Positions 52,493 to 60,340 of a stretch of 64,000 nucleotides of DNA are shown piece after piece (within the stretch, counting starts at the first letter, position 1; each line of letters starts with the position of its first letter). Source of the stretch: Blautia caecimuris (GTDB lineage Bacteria > Bacillota > Clostridia > Lachnospirales > Lachnospiraceae); assembly GCF_024622975.1 (NCBI RefSeq), contig NZ_JANJZT010000015.1:32881-96880 (forward strand). Direction: 5' to 3'. Both the position numbers and the translations under genes were made by a program. The notes beneath the pieces are model-generated. The model did no database searches and had not been told where the DNA came from. It saw only the letters and a list, made by a program, of their open reading frames with translations.

Positions 52493-53324
52493 CGTTAATT
52501 TCCTCCAAAAATTGTTCAATGGGAATTCCCTTGTATTTGTCAGTATCATGTAGATTAGCATAAATAATTTTTTCGAGTTGTCTCATTGTACTTTGTACGC
52601 TCTCCAAAATCTGACCTAATTTTAAATAATGCCCTACTACAATCGCCATAAAAATATCCCCTGTACCTGGAAAACGCACCGGTATTTCTTCATAAGGAAG
52701 CAAGATACACGAATTTTTCGGAGAACTTTTTACAACAGTAAACATTCTTCCATTGATATTTGCGCTTGTAATCACAACGGATTTGGCACCAAGCGTATGT
52801 AGTCGATTTGCGATTACTTCAATTTCCGGTTCAGAGTAAGTGTGTTTAACTGTGTATTCGGATAAAAAGCACGCCTCCGTAATATTGGGGACAATCACAT
52901 CTGCAATAGAACACAACCGTTTCATGTAAGTGACTACTTGATTTGTTACACCATTGTATCGTTTTCCGTCATCTCCCATAATTGGATCAACAAAAATCGA
53001 AGTACCTGATTTTTGTTGTTCCTTACAGTATTCATATACAAGAGATGACTGCCTTTCCGACACAATAAATCCAGTACAGATTGCATCGAAAGAAAACATT
53101 AGTTTCTTCCATACCAGAAGCGTATTTTCCATATATTCTGTTGTATCCAGAATATCAAACTGACCATAATCCAGAGTGTTGGAAACAAGTGCAGTAGGCA
53201 AATTGAAAGTTTCAAATCTCAAGTGAGACAAAACAGGAATCATGACAGATAAGGCGACCTTGCCATAACCTGCCATATCATTGATCAATAAAATTTGAGT
53301 TTGCTTTTTATCTGCCATAGCCAT
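52479..53324 (-). CDS. Pyridoxamine/pyridoxal kinase (PdxY type)
   Basis: A 281-residue ribokinase-fold protein. ILLINDMAGYGKVALSVMIP is the pyridoxal kinase start. FVDPIMGDDGKRYNG, VIVPNITEACFLSEYTV, KSVVITSANI and RFPGTGDIFMAIVVGHYLKL hold the nucleotide site and the catalytic GTGD Asp. It phosphorylates B6 vitamers to the PLP pathway. A second ATG at 53318 is better spaced from GAGG. It lies in a five-gene operon with HD proteins ahead and the aminotransferase behind. Confidence 0.88.
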   Translation of the reverse strand: MAMADKKQTQILLINDMAGYGKVALSVMIPVLSHLRFETFNLPTALVSNTLDYGQFDILDTTEYMENTLLVWKKLMFSFDAICTGFIVSERQSSLVYEYCKEQQKSGTSIFVDPIMGDDGKRYNGVTNQVVTYMKRLCSIADVIVPNITEACFLSEYTVKHTYSEPEIEVIANRLHTLGAKSVVITSANINGRMFTVVKSSPKNSCILLPYEEIPVRFPGTGDIFMAIVVGHYLKLGQILESVQSTMRQLEKIIYANLHDTDKYKGIPIEQFLEEINDEKA

Positions 53325-53330
53325 ATTTCC

Positions 53331-53834
53331 TCAGTGACCGAAATAACAAAGTCTGCACAGTGTTTTTCCTGACTCTGTTTGAAAAATCTTCTGTAATGTG
53401 GTTTCTATTATATTTTTTCCCAGATTATCTTCATAAAAATTTACCAAAAAATCTGCTTCCACAAGAATCTGATAGTCAATACCCTCTATATCTACGTAGG
53501 TATGATGGTGTCCTACTAAATAGCAGATTCGATTGATGTCTGCTTCCTCAAATCCCAGCTCTCCCAACATTTTGCGGGCATAAAAAGGACCTTCTTGCTC
53601 CTGTAATCTCCCATTGGACATCCCATACTTTTCTTCTGCCGGCCGAATACCAATATCATGAACCAATGCGGCGCATTCGGTCAAAAACTGACTATGCCCA
53701 TCCAACTGTTCCATACGACCAATCATCTGTGCAAAACTGTGAACTTTTATCAAATGATGAATGCGTTGTGGATCATTCTGATTAAAACGAATCATCTTCT
53801 GCATTAACATATCAATTATATTTTCCTGATACAT
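53331..53834 (-). CDS. HD-domain phosphohydrolase-like protein
   Basis: A 167-residue protein. RIHHLIKVHSFAQMIGRMEQ (His), ECAALVHDIGIRPAEEKYG (HD), YLVGHHHTYVDIEG (HHH) and LVEADFLVNF (Asp) give the full set of HD metal ligands. Such proteins hydrolyse nucleotides or phosphoesters; the substrate is unknown. It is a diverged paralogue of its neighbour, with the same closing IFQTxxGK. GGAGGG precedes ATG 53834. Confidence 0.85.
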   Translation of the reverse strand: MYQENIIDMLMQKMIRFNQNDPQRIHHLIKVHSFAQMIGRMEQLDGHSQFLTECAALVHDIGIRPAEEKYGMSNGRLQEQEGPFYARKMLGELGFEEADINRICYLVGHHHTYVDIEGIDYQILVEADFLVNFYEDNLGKNIIETTLQKIFQTESGKTLCRLCYFGH

Positions 53835-53843
53835 AATACCCTC

Positions 53844-54347
53844 CTATTCCATTTCTTTTTTCAAACAAAGTGCCAGCAATTCCTTTCCTCCATCTGTTTG
53901 AAAAATTTTCTTTATATACTCTGCTTTTTTATGATCTGGCCGGTTTTCATAGCAGTTTACAATTAAATCGGCTTCCATCAAAAGTTGCAATAGTTTATTT
54001 TTGGGCTTGTCATAATCATGATGGCAATTCACCAGTTCAATGATTTTCGGAACATACGACGGAAGATAATTGGCCGATTCTAAAAAGCGAGTCACAAGGA
54101 TAGATACCACCTGTTTCTGGTTGTTCTGACTAGCATCCCCGTTATAATGTTCTTTGCAATATTTAATTGCTACATCATGTAAAATGGCTGCTGCTTGCAA
54201 AATTTGCTGATCTTCAACAGAGATTTTTTCTTGCTCACCAAACAGCTTGGCTAATGCATAAACCTTAAGGATATGTTGCGTACGTCTACAATGTCCTTCT
54301 TCATAGCACAATACACTGTATAAAAGATGGGTTTCATTATTAATCAC
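53844..54347 (-). CDS. HD-domain phosphohydrolase-like protein, paralogue
   Basis: A 167-residue protein with RTQHILKVYALAKLFGEQEK, AAILHDVAIKYCKEHYNG (HD), ELVNCHHDYDKPKNKLLQLL and MEADLIVNCYENRPDHKKAE, and the same IFQTDGGKELLALCL end as the following gene. It starts at GTG 54347; AAAGGAT lies about 12 bases upstream and no ATG is available. First gene of the minus-strand operon, divergent from the Crp/Fnr gene. Confidence 0.83.
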   Translation of the reverse strand: MINNETHLLYSVLCYEEGHCRRTQHILKVYALAKLFGEQEKISVEDQQILQAAAILHDVAIKYCKEHYNGDASQNNQKQVVSILVTRFLESANYLPSYVPKIIELVNCHHDYDKPKNKLLQLLMEADLIVNCYENRPDHKKAEYIKKIFQTDGGKELLALCLKKEME

Positions 54348-54417
54348 GTTGACAAGTATCCTTTCTTGAAAAATTTTTATATCTCTTTATAAGAATAAAG
54401 CATTTTTCATCAGTTCT

Positions 54418-54455
54418 GTGTTGCGCTTGCAACACCTACCACAAAATGCTATACT
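54418..54455 (+). promoter_or_regulatory. Promoter and Crp/Fnr-type dyad of the first regulator gene
   Basis: GTGTTGC-GCTT-GCAACAC at 54418-54435 is a perfect 7-4-7 dyad. The promoter is TTGCAA (54427-54432) and TATACT (54450-54455) with 17 bases between, so the dyad's right arm is the -35 itself. Binding here would block the promoter, which suggests autorepression. Confidence 0.7.
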
Positions 54456-54481
54456 TTATCTCAGAAGAAAGGAGAGACAAT

Positions 54482-55141
54482 ATGCAACTTAATTTCAAAC
54501 AACTTGCTTCGCTCCCAATCTTCAATGGTATTTGTGAAGAGGATCTTCCAGCCATGTTGAATTGTTTGGGAAGCTTCCAAAAAAATTATCAAAAAGATGA
54601 AATTATCCTTTTGGAAAGTAATGAGGTTCGAAGTGTTGGCATTATATTGTCTGGCATCGTCCATATGGTTAAGGAAGATTCAGAAGGCTACCAGACACTC
54701 CTTGTAGCAATGAAAGATGGTGAGCTTTTTGGGGAATCTTTTTCTTGTGGAAGCCATTTAAATGCACATGTTAGTTTTTTCGCAGCTGCACCCTGTACAG
54801 TTCTATTTTTACCTTTCCATAAAATTATTCACTCATGTAAAATGAGCTGTACCTTTCATCATCGGTTGATTGAAAATATGGTTCAACTGATAGGAGACAA
54901 AAATGTTCAGCTGATGCACAAAATTGAAGTAATCTCGAAAAAAACTCTACGAGAAAAAATTCTTACATATTTACAGCAACAAGCCCTTGATCAAGATAGC
55001 AGGCAATTTACCATCCCCTTAAGTCGACTTGAATTGGCTAAATATCTATGTGCCGACCGCAGCGCGTTAACTCGAGAACTATCTTATATGCAAAAGGATG
55101 GACTGATTTCTTATGAAAAAAACACATTCCAACTGTTATAA
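54482..55141 (+). CDS. Crp/Fnr-family regulator 1
   Basis: A 219-residue protein. Cyclic-nucleotide-fold domain at 1-130 (FNGICEEDLPAMLNCLGSFQ; GIILSGIVHMVKEDSEGY; LVAMKDGELFGESF) and C-terminal winged helix (KKTLREKILTYLQQQA; LSRLELAKYLCADRSALTRE). The probable recognition helix reads RSALTREL. Several Cys residues occur but there is no FNR-type N-terminal Cys cluster. ATG 54482 follows AAAGGAG. It lies next to asrABC and shares its type of dyad, so it probably controls sulfite reduction. Confidence 0.9.
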   Translation: MQLNFKQLASLPIFNGICEEDLPAMLNCLGSFQKNYQKDEIILLESNEVRSVGIILSGIVHMVKEDSEGYQTLLVAMKDGELFGESFSCGSHLNAHVSFFAAAPCTVLFLPFHKIIHSCKMSCTFHHRLIENMVQLIGDKNVQLMHKIEVISKKTLREKILTYLQQQALDQDSRQFTIPLSRLELAKYLCADRSALTRELSYMQKDGLISYEKNTFQLL

Positions 55142-55190
55142 TTGAATACTACAAGCTCCCCATTAAATAATCTACAGCATCAAACAAAGA

Positions 55191-55241
55191 AGAATCCATG
55201 TTGCACACGCAACATGGATTCTTCTTTGTTTGTGTTACACT
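55191..55241 (+). promoter_or_regulatory. Long palindrome with Crp/Fnr-type core ahead of asrA
   Basis: AGAATCCATGTTGC-ACAC-GCAACATGGATTCT at 55191-55222 is a perfect 14-base inverted repeat whose core is TGTTGC-N4-GCAACA. A TACACT at 55236-55241 ends 34.5 bases from its centre, putting the centre at -41.5 of the expected start, the place used by class II activators. The hairpin could also end the regulator transcript, though the T run behind it is broken. Confidence 0.65.
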
Positions 55242-55286
55242 CCTTATAGTCATCATGTAGTTATTTAAGTATAAGGAGGAAAATAT

Positions 55287-56303
55287 ATGGGCTTTCATAT
55301 TACTGATATGCAACTGAATGTATTATTTCAGACATGGCAAACAAATTACCATATCTATGCTCCCCGCAACTTTTCTGGCGGCGGACGCTTTTCTGATACA
55401 GATTGTATCCGTTATGGAAAAATTGAACATGCTGACGAAATCGTGTTCGACAAAAAATCTGATTATTCCTTCAAGGAAGTGCTGACACCCGTTTCTCAAA
55501 CCCTGTTCTTCTTTACGGAAGGGCAAACCAAAGAAGCCGATTTTCCCCAAAAAGGCGCAGTCATTTTCTTGCGTAGCTGCGACCTATATGCTCTTAAGCG
55601 GCTGGACGATATGTACCTACACAACAGTCCAGCAGATTATTACTATCAGCATCTGCGGGATAACATTAAGATTGTGCTGATGGGCTGTGAACATTCCTTT
55701 GAAAATTGCTTCTGCGTCAGTATGGGAACCAATGTAAGCACTAAATATGATATGAGCATCGACCGCCAGCCTGACGGCACCTATCTGGTGGACTGTAAGG
55801 ATGAGGCATGGGTGAAACAGTTAGTACAAGCTGGATGTGAACAGCAGGAAGTCATCCCTGCTCATGTCACTGAAAACCAAGTTACAGTTCAAGTCCCTGA
55901 AAATCTGACCGCAGAGGTGGCCAAAAGTACTATGTGGGAGGAATACAATAGCCGCTGCATCAACTGTGGACGTTGCAATTTTGTCTGTCCTACCTGTACC
56001 TGCTTTACTATGCAGGATCTCTTTTATAGTGAGAATGGCAAGGTTGGAGAGCGCCGTCGTATCTGGGCCTCCTGTATGGTAGATGGCTTTACCGATGTGG
56101 CCGGTGGCGGCAGTTATCGGAAAAAAAACGGAGAACGGATGCGGTTCAAGCTACTGCACAAGGTACTGGACTACAAACAACGCAATGGCTATCACATGTG
56201 TGTGGGTTGCGGACGATGCGACGATATCTGTCCGGAGTATATCTCATTTTCAGGTTGCATCAACAAATTGCAGAGTGCTATGACGGAGGTGACTGAACAA
56301 TGA
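55287..56303 (+). CDS. asrA: Anaerobic sulfite reductase subunit A
   Basis: A 338-residue iron-sulfur protein that passes electrons to the siroheme subunit. Two 4Fe-4S motifs near the C-terminus: CINCGRCNFVCP and CVGCGRCDDICP, with further Cys in GCEHSFENCFC and ASCMVDGF. FLRSCDLYALKRLDDMYL is typical of AsrA/hydrogenase beta-type subunits. AAGGAGG precedes the ATG. First gene of asrABC. Confidence 0.94.
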   Translation: MGFHITDMQLNVLFQTWQTNYHIYAPRNFSGGGRFSDTDCIRYGKIEHADEIVFDKKSDYSFKEVLTPVSQTLFFFTEGQTKEADFPQKGAVIFLRSCDLYALKRLDDMYLHNSPADYYYQHLRDNIKIVLMGCEHSFENCFCVSMGTNVSTKYDMSIDRQPDGTYLVDCKDEAWVKQLVQAGCEQQEVIPAHVTENQVTVQVPENLTAEVAKSTMWEEYNSRCINCGRCNFVCPTCTCFTMQDLFYSENGKVGERRRIWASCMVDGFTDVAGGGSYRKKNGERMRFKLLHKVLDYKQRNGYHMCVGCGRCDDICPEYISFSGCINKLQSAMTEVTEQ

Positions 56304-57094
56304 TGAAAAATGATTATATTCCTTTCCCATCCAAAATTTTGGAAGTAATTCGGCACACAAAAATTGAGTATACGTTCCGTATGGAGTTTCAAGGAGATGT
56401 TAAGCCGGGACAGTTTTTTGAAGTGTCGATTCCTAAATATGGAGAAGCTCCTATATCAGTCAGTGGTATTGGAGACAACTTCGTAGATCTAACCATTCGT
56501 CGAGTGGGCAAGGTTACCAATGAAGTTTTTGAACATTATGTGGGTGATACTCTTTTGCTGCGTGGTCCCTATGGGAATGGATTCGATGTATCAGACTATG
56601 CAGGTAAGGACATCATCGTCATGGCTGGCGGAACTGGTCTATCGCCTGTTCGAGGAGTGGTGGATTACTTTTTCAATCATCCAGAGCAGCGGGGGCATAT
56701 GACTCTGATTGTAGGCTTCAAAACGTCGCATGACATTCTTTTCCGCAACGATCTGAAGCTCTGGAAAAAAAACATGGACATCATCCTTACGGTAGATTGT
56801 GCAGAAGAGGATGTTGCCTGTCATGTGGGCCTTGTTACTCAGTACATCCCTCAAATCAAACTGGATAATGTGCAGAACACAGTGGCTGTTGTAGTAGGGC
56901 CTCCTGCCATGATGCGCTTTTCCGTGCAGGGATTACTGGATATTGGACTTCCAGAAGAAAATGTCTGGATTTCTCAGGAACGGAAAATGTGCTGCGGTCT
57001 GGGCAAGTGCGGTCACTGTAAGATTGGGGACACCTATGTTTGCCTGGACGGTCCAGTATTTAACTATACCAAAGGGAAATTTTTAGTAGATTAA
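56300..57094 (+). CDS. asrB: Anaerobic sulfite reductase subunit B
   Basis: A 264-residue ferredoxin-NADP reductase-type flavoprotein. FAD-binding barrel (KPGQFFEVSIPKYGEAPISV; LRGPYGNGFDV), NAD(P)-binding part (IVMAGGTGLSPVRGVVDYFF) and a C-terminal 2Fe-2S type cluster CCGLGKCGHCKIGDTYVC. It takes electrons from NADH. It overlaps asrA by four bases (ATGA). Confidence 0.94.
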   Translation: MMKNDYIPFPSKILEVIRHTKIEYTFRMEFQGDVKPGQFFEVSIPKYGEAPISVSGIGDNFVDLTIRRVGKVTNEVFEHYVGDTLLLRGPYGNGFDVSDYAGKDIIVMAGGTGLSPVRGVVDYFFNHPEQRGHMTLIVGFKTSHDILFRNDLKLWKKNMDIILTVDCAEEDVACHVGLVTQYIPQIKLDNVQNTVAVVVGPPAMMRFSVQGLLDIGLPEENVWISQERKMCCGLGKCGHCKIGDTYVCLDGPVFNYTKGKFLVD

Positions 57095-57105
57095 GGAGGG
57101 GTAAC

Positions 57106-58068
57106 ATGGATATCAACACAAAAATACTAAAAAAGAATGCGTTTCGTGTCACTAAAGAACGTGGTATGACTGCTTCCAGAATCCGTGTTCCCGGTGGTCA
57201 TCTGGATGCCAAATATCTGAGCCAAATTCAGCATATTGCAGAAACTTTCGGAAATGGCACAGTTCATATTACCAGCCGACAGGGATTTGAGATTCCTGGT
57301 ATTCCTTTTGAAAAGATGCCAGAGGTTAATGCTGCCCTTCAAAGCCTGATTGACGGTTTGGAGATCAATCAGGATGAAGTGGGCTGCGGCTATCCTGCTG
57401 CTGGAACCCGAAATATCACCGCTTGCGTGGGCAACCGTGTCTGTCCATTCGCCTGTTATGATACCACTGCGCTTGCCCAGCGTATTGAAAAAGCTGTTTT
57501 CCCCAACGATCTCCACTTTAAGATTGCTCTGACTGGTTGCCCCAATGATTGTGCCAAAGTACGTATGCATGACTTTGGCATCATGGGTATGACAGTACCT
57601 CATCTTGAGTCTGATCGTTGTGTTAGCTGCGGGGCCTGTGTAAAAGCCTGCAAAAAGAAATCTGTTGAGGCTCTGAAGCCAGTCAACTTCCGTCCTCAAC
57701 GAGATGAGCGGCGATGCATTGGCTGTGGAGAATGTGTTTTGGCCTGTCCGAATGCTGCATGGACTCGTAGTGAAAAGAAATACTATAGACTTACTTTGCT
57801 GGGTAGAACTGGCAAAAAGAACCCGCGTCTGGGTGAAGATTTCATCAAGTGGGTGGACGAAGACAGTATTATCAAAATCATTCTCAATACCTACGACTAT
57901 GTGAAGGAGTACATCGACCCCAATGCTCCCGGCGGAAAAGAGCATATTGGCTACATTGTAGACCGTACTGGTTTTGAAGAGTTCAAACGATGGGCCTTGC
58001 GGGATGTCACTCTGCCAGAGATTGCAGAAGTTATGACTCCCATGTATTGGAAAGGTATAACATATTGA
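57106..58068 (+). CDS. asrC: Anaerobic sulfite reductase subunit C (siroheme)
   Basis: A 320-residue catalytic subunit reducing sulfite to sulfide. The siroheme/4Fe-4S ligands are ACVGNRVCPFACYDT and LTGCPNDCAKVRMHDFG. Two ferredoxin motifs sit in the insertion: CVSCGACVKACKKKSVEAL and CIGCGECVLACPNAAW. AAGGAGGGG precedes the ATG. The convergent second regulator follows; the 95-base gap holds only a weak ACTT/AAGT stem with eight T residues. Confidence 0.94.
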   Translation: MDINTKILKKNAFRVTKERGMTASRIRVPGGHLDAKYLSQIQHIAETFGNGTVHITSRQGFEIPGIPFEKMPEVNAALQSLIDGLEINQDEVGCGYPAAGTRNITACVGNRVCPFACYDTTALAQRIEKAVFPNDLHFKIALTGCPNDCAKVRMHDFGIMGMTVPHLESDRCVSCGACVKACKKKSVEALKPVNFRPQRDERRCIGCGECVLACPNAAWTRSEKKYYRLTLLGRTGKKNPRLGEDFIKWVDEDSIIKIILNTYDYVKEYIDPNAPGGKEHIGYIVDRTGFEEFKRWALRDVTLPEIAEVMTPMYWKGITY

Positions 58069-58163
58069 TATATAACAGCTTGAGAGATTTTTGAAGGACA
58101 CTTAAAAGTATTTTTTTTATAAAATAGATCATCAGAAAACATACAATGAATCACTCATACTCT

Positions 58164-58826
58164 CTATTGAAACATCAAGCTATCTTTTAATAAAAATTGA
58201 TTCTTGCTGTACTCAATAATTCCGTCTTTTTGCATTTTTGAAAGCTCGTTACACATGGTACTGCGGTCCACATTCAGATAATCAGCTAACTGTTGGCGGT
58301 TGTAGGGGATCAAGAAAGAATTGCTCCCGGCGCGTTTGGCGCATTCCGAAAAATAGGACATCAACCGCCCCCGAATGGATTTGGAACTGGTATGCTGGAT
58401 TCTTTGAGAAAGCTGAAGGTTTCTGTGAGCGCAGACAGTCAGCAGATTTCGGACAAGTCTTGTGTGGAATGGACAGGCATTGGTACAAGTAGCCAGGACA
58501 CGCCCCACATTCATAAACAATATGGATGTATCCTCCGCAGCGGACACCGTAACCAACATCGGCTCCCCCGGAATGCAGGCATACACCTCGGCGAATACAG
58601 ATCCGGGCGCAACATGCCCCAAAATACTGGTATTGCCCCAGATATCGTTGCAGGAGATCACCGCCAAGCCGGACAGCAAGATCCCGATATTTTCCGTGAT
58701 GTTTCCTTCTGAAAGGATTACCTCTCCTTTTTGAAAACTACGCGTTGTGGCATTCAGGCAACCCAAAAGAGATGTAATCTCTGCTTCTTCCAGTCCTCGA
58801 AACAGTTGTGTATTGGATAAATTCAT
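58164..58826 (-). CDS. Crp/Fnr-family regulator 2
   Basis: A 220-residue protein, paralogous to regulator 1: TQLFRGLEEAEITSLLGCLN, GILLSGLAVISCNDIWGNTS, GHVAPGSVFAEVYACIPGEP, and winged helix (NRQQLADYLNVDRSTMCNEL) with the probable recognition helix RSTMCNEL. No FNR-type N-terminal Cys cluster. ATG 58826 was preferred over GTG 58835 because AAGGAG lies eight bases ahead. It is divergent from the Fe-S/hcp operon, with a dyad in between, and so resembles HcpR-type regulators of nitrosative stress. Confidence 0.9.
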   Translation of the reverse strand: MNLSNTQLFRGLEEAEITSLLGCLNATTRSFQKGEVILSEGNITENIGILLSGLAVISCNDIWGNTSILGHVAPGSVFAEVYACIPGEPMLVTVSAAEDTSILFMNVGRVLATCTNACPFHTRLVRNLLTVCAHRNLQLSQRIQHTSSKSIRGRLMSYFSECAKRAGSNSFLIPYNRQQLADYLNVDRSTMCNELSKMQKDGIIEYSKNQFLLKDSLMFQ

Positions 58827-58839
58827 ATTTTTCACTCCT

Positions 58840-58882
58840 TGTTGTTATAACAACAGACTTTCATTTCATATTATAGTATACT
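58840..58882 (+). promoter_or_regulatory. Crp/Fnr-type dyad and promoter of the Fe-S/hcp operon
   Basis: TGTTGTTATAACAACA at 58840-58855 is a perfect 16-base palindrome (TGTTGT-N4-ACAACA). TATACT at 58877-58882 ends 34.5 bases from its centre, again placing the centre at -41.5. It also lies directly ahead of the divergent regulator 2 gene. Confidence 0.68.
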
Positions 58883-58917
58883 AAATCCAGAAACGCAAGA
58901 GAAAGGATGAAGCAAAC

Positions 58918-59631
58918 ATGATTCGGAAAATTATTCAGATAGACGAAAAAAAGTGCAATGGATGTGGGGCCTGCGCCGAAGCCTGCCATGAAGGGGCTAT
59001 CGGCATGGTAAACGGGAAGGCAAAACTCCTGCGGGACGATTATTGCGATGGTCTGGGCGATTGCCTGCCCACCTGCCCCACCGGTGCGATTTCCTTTGTG
59101 GAACGGGAAGCTGCTGCCTATGACGAAAAGGCTGTGCAGGAAAATATGAGAAAAAAGAACAGAATGAATTCTCCTTCCGTTGGTGTTCATGCGGGTTGCC
59201 CGGGCAGCCGAATGCAGCGAATCCAGCATTCGCAGGAATCTGCTCCTTCTGCCCCGATGCAGGCTGAGTCACAGCTGAGGCAGTGGCCCTGCCAAATTAA
59301 GCTGGTTCCAGTAGGTGCCCCCTATTTTGAAGGAGCCAAGTTGCTGATTGCGGCAGATTGCAGCGCATATGCCTATGCCAGAATGCACGAGGATTTTATG
59401 CGTGGGAAGGTTACGCTGATTGGCTGCCCCAAGCTGGACAACGTGGATTACAGCGAAAAGCTGACGCAGATTATCCAAAACAACAATATCCAGAGCGTGA
59501 CCATTGTGCGGATGGAAGTTCCCTGCTGCGGCGGACTGGAGTTAGCTGCTAAAAAAGCATTGCAGGCAAGCGGGAAATTCATTCCCTGGCAGGTGGTCAC
59601 TATCTCGATTGATGGAAAGATTCTGGAATAA
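58918..59631 (+). CDS. 4Fe-4S dicluster protein, companion of hcp
   Basis: A 237-residue protein. Two clusters in the first 60 residues: CNGCGACAEACHEGAI and CDGLGDCLPTCPTGAI. The middle has AGCPGSRM, and the C-terminal half (130-237) contains CQIKLVPVGAPYFEGAKLLI, DCSAYAY, LIGCPKLDN and VPCCGGLEL, resembling the Fe-S domain that partners hybrid cluster proteins in Clostridia. It probably carries electrons to Hcp. AAGGATG ahead of ATG. Confidence 0.85.
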   Translation: MIRKIIQIDEKKCNGCGACAEACHEGAIGMVNGKAKLLRDDYCDGLGDCLPTCPTGAISFVEREAAAYDEKAVQENMRKKNRMNSPSVGVHAGCPGSRMQRIQHSQESAPSAPMQAESQLRQWPCQIKLVPVGAPYFEGAKLLIAADCSAYAYARMHEDFMRGKVTLIGCPKLDNVDYSEKLTQIIQNNNIQSVTIVRMEVPCCGGLELAAKKALQASGKFIPWQVVTISIDGKILE

Positions 59632-59706
59632 CCTCTGATTCGGTTCTTCAGTTTTTGAAATATATCCGACAGACAAAAACAAATTATATTGCAGGAGGTG
59701 ACTGTT

Positions 59707-60039
59707 ATGAGTAAAAAAATGAAAAACATTGCGCAAGCCGAGGTTCTGACGCTGAAGGAGCAGATCTCCTATCAGGAGGGGCAGGTAGTCAGCAAGACGC
59801 TGGCGCAAAATCCGGCAGTAAGTATTACCCTGTTCTCATTCGCAAAGGGCGAGGAAATCAGCACCCATGAATCGGGCGGCGACGCTTTCGTAACCTGTCT
59901 GGACGGCGTTGGAAAAATCACCATTGACGGCACAGAATATCTGTTGCATGAAGGAGAATCCATCGTCATGCCAGCTGGACACCCTCACGCGGTATATGGA
60001 CAGGAAGCGTTCAAGATGCTTTTGGTCGTTGTATTTTAA
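59707..60039 (+). CDS. Cupin-domain protein
   Basis: A 110-residue single cupin. GEEISTHESGGDAFVTCLDG and EGESIVMPAGHPHAVYG are the two cupin motifs with His and Glu metal ligands. AGGAGGTG precedes ATG 59707. Cupins of this type recur in hcp operons of anaerobes; the ligand is unknown. Confidence 0.88.
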   Translation: MSKKMKNIAQAEVLTLKEQISYQEGQVVSKTLAQNPAVSITLFSFAKGEEISTHESGGDAFVTCLDGVGKITIDGTEYLLHEGESIVMPAGHPHAVYGQEAFKMLLVVVF

Positions 60040-60072
60040 TCAAACGTAAAATTGACAGAGGGAGGTGATTTT

Positions 60073-60261
60073 ATGAAAATAAAAGTAGATCAGAATCTCT
60101 GCATTGGCTGCGGGCTTTGCTGTCGGATCTGCGACGAAGTTTTTCGTATGAATGAGTACGAGAAGGCGGAAGCATACCAACCAGCAAACGATGACAATCA
60201 AAGCGCCGTGCAGGATGCAATTGATTCGTGTCCTGTGTCTGCAATCGCTTGGGAAGATTAA
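60073..60261 (+). CDS. Small single-cluster ferredoxin
   Basis: A 62-residue ferredoxin: CIGCGLCCRICDEVFRM and the distal CPVSAIAW give the four Cys of one 4Fe-4S cluster (plus an extra Cys in CCRIC). GGGAGGTG precedes ATG 60073. Likely electron carrier for Hcp. Confidence 0.88.
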   Translation: MKIKVDQNLCIGCGLCCRICDEVFRMNEYEKAEAYQPANDDNQSAVQDAIDSCPVSAIAWED

Positions 60262-60340
60262 TTCAAGCGCATCTATATACTTTTTTGATTGAAAAGTAAC
60301 TACATCATTTCAAATTTTAAAAGTTTTTAGGAGGTCTATT

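Noticed and set aside
57127..58101. 324-codon minus-strand open frame
   Set aside because: Antisense to asrC; the iron-sulfur and siroheme motifs prove the plus frame.
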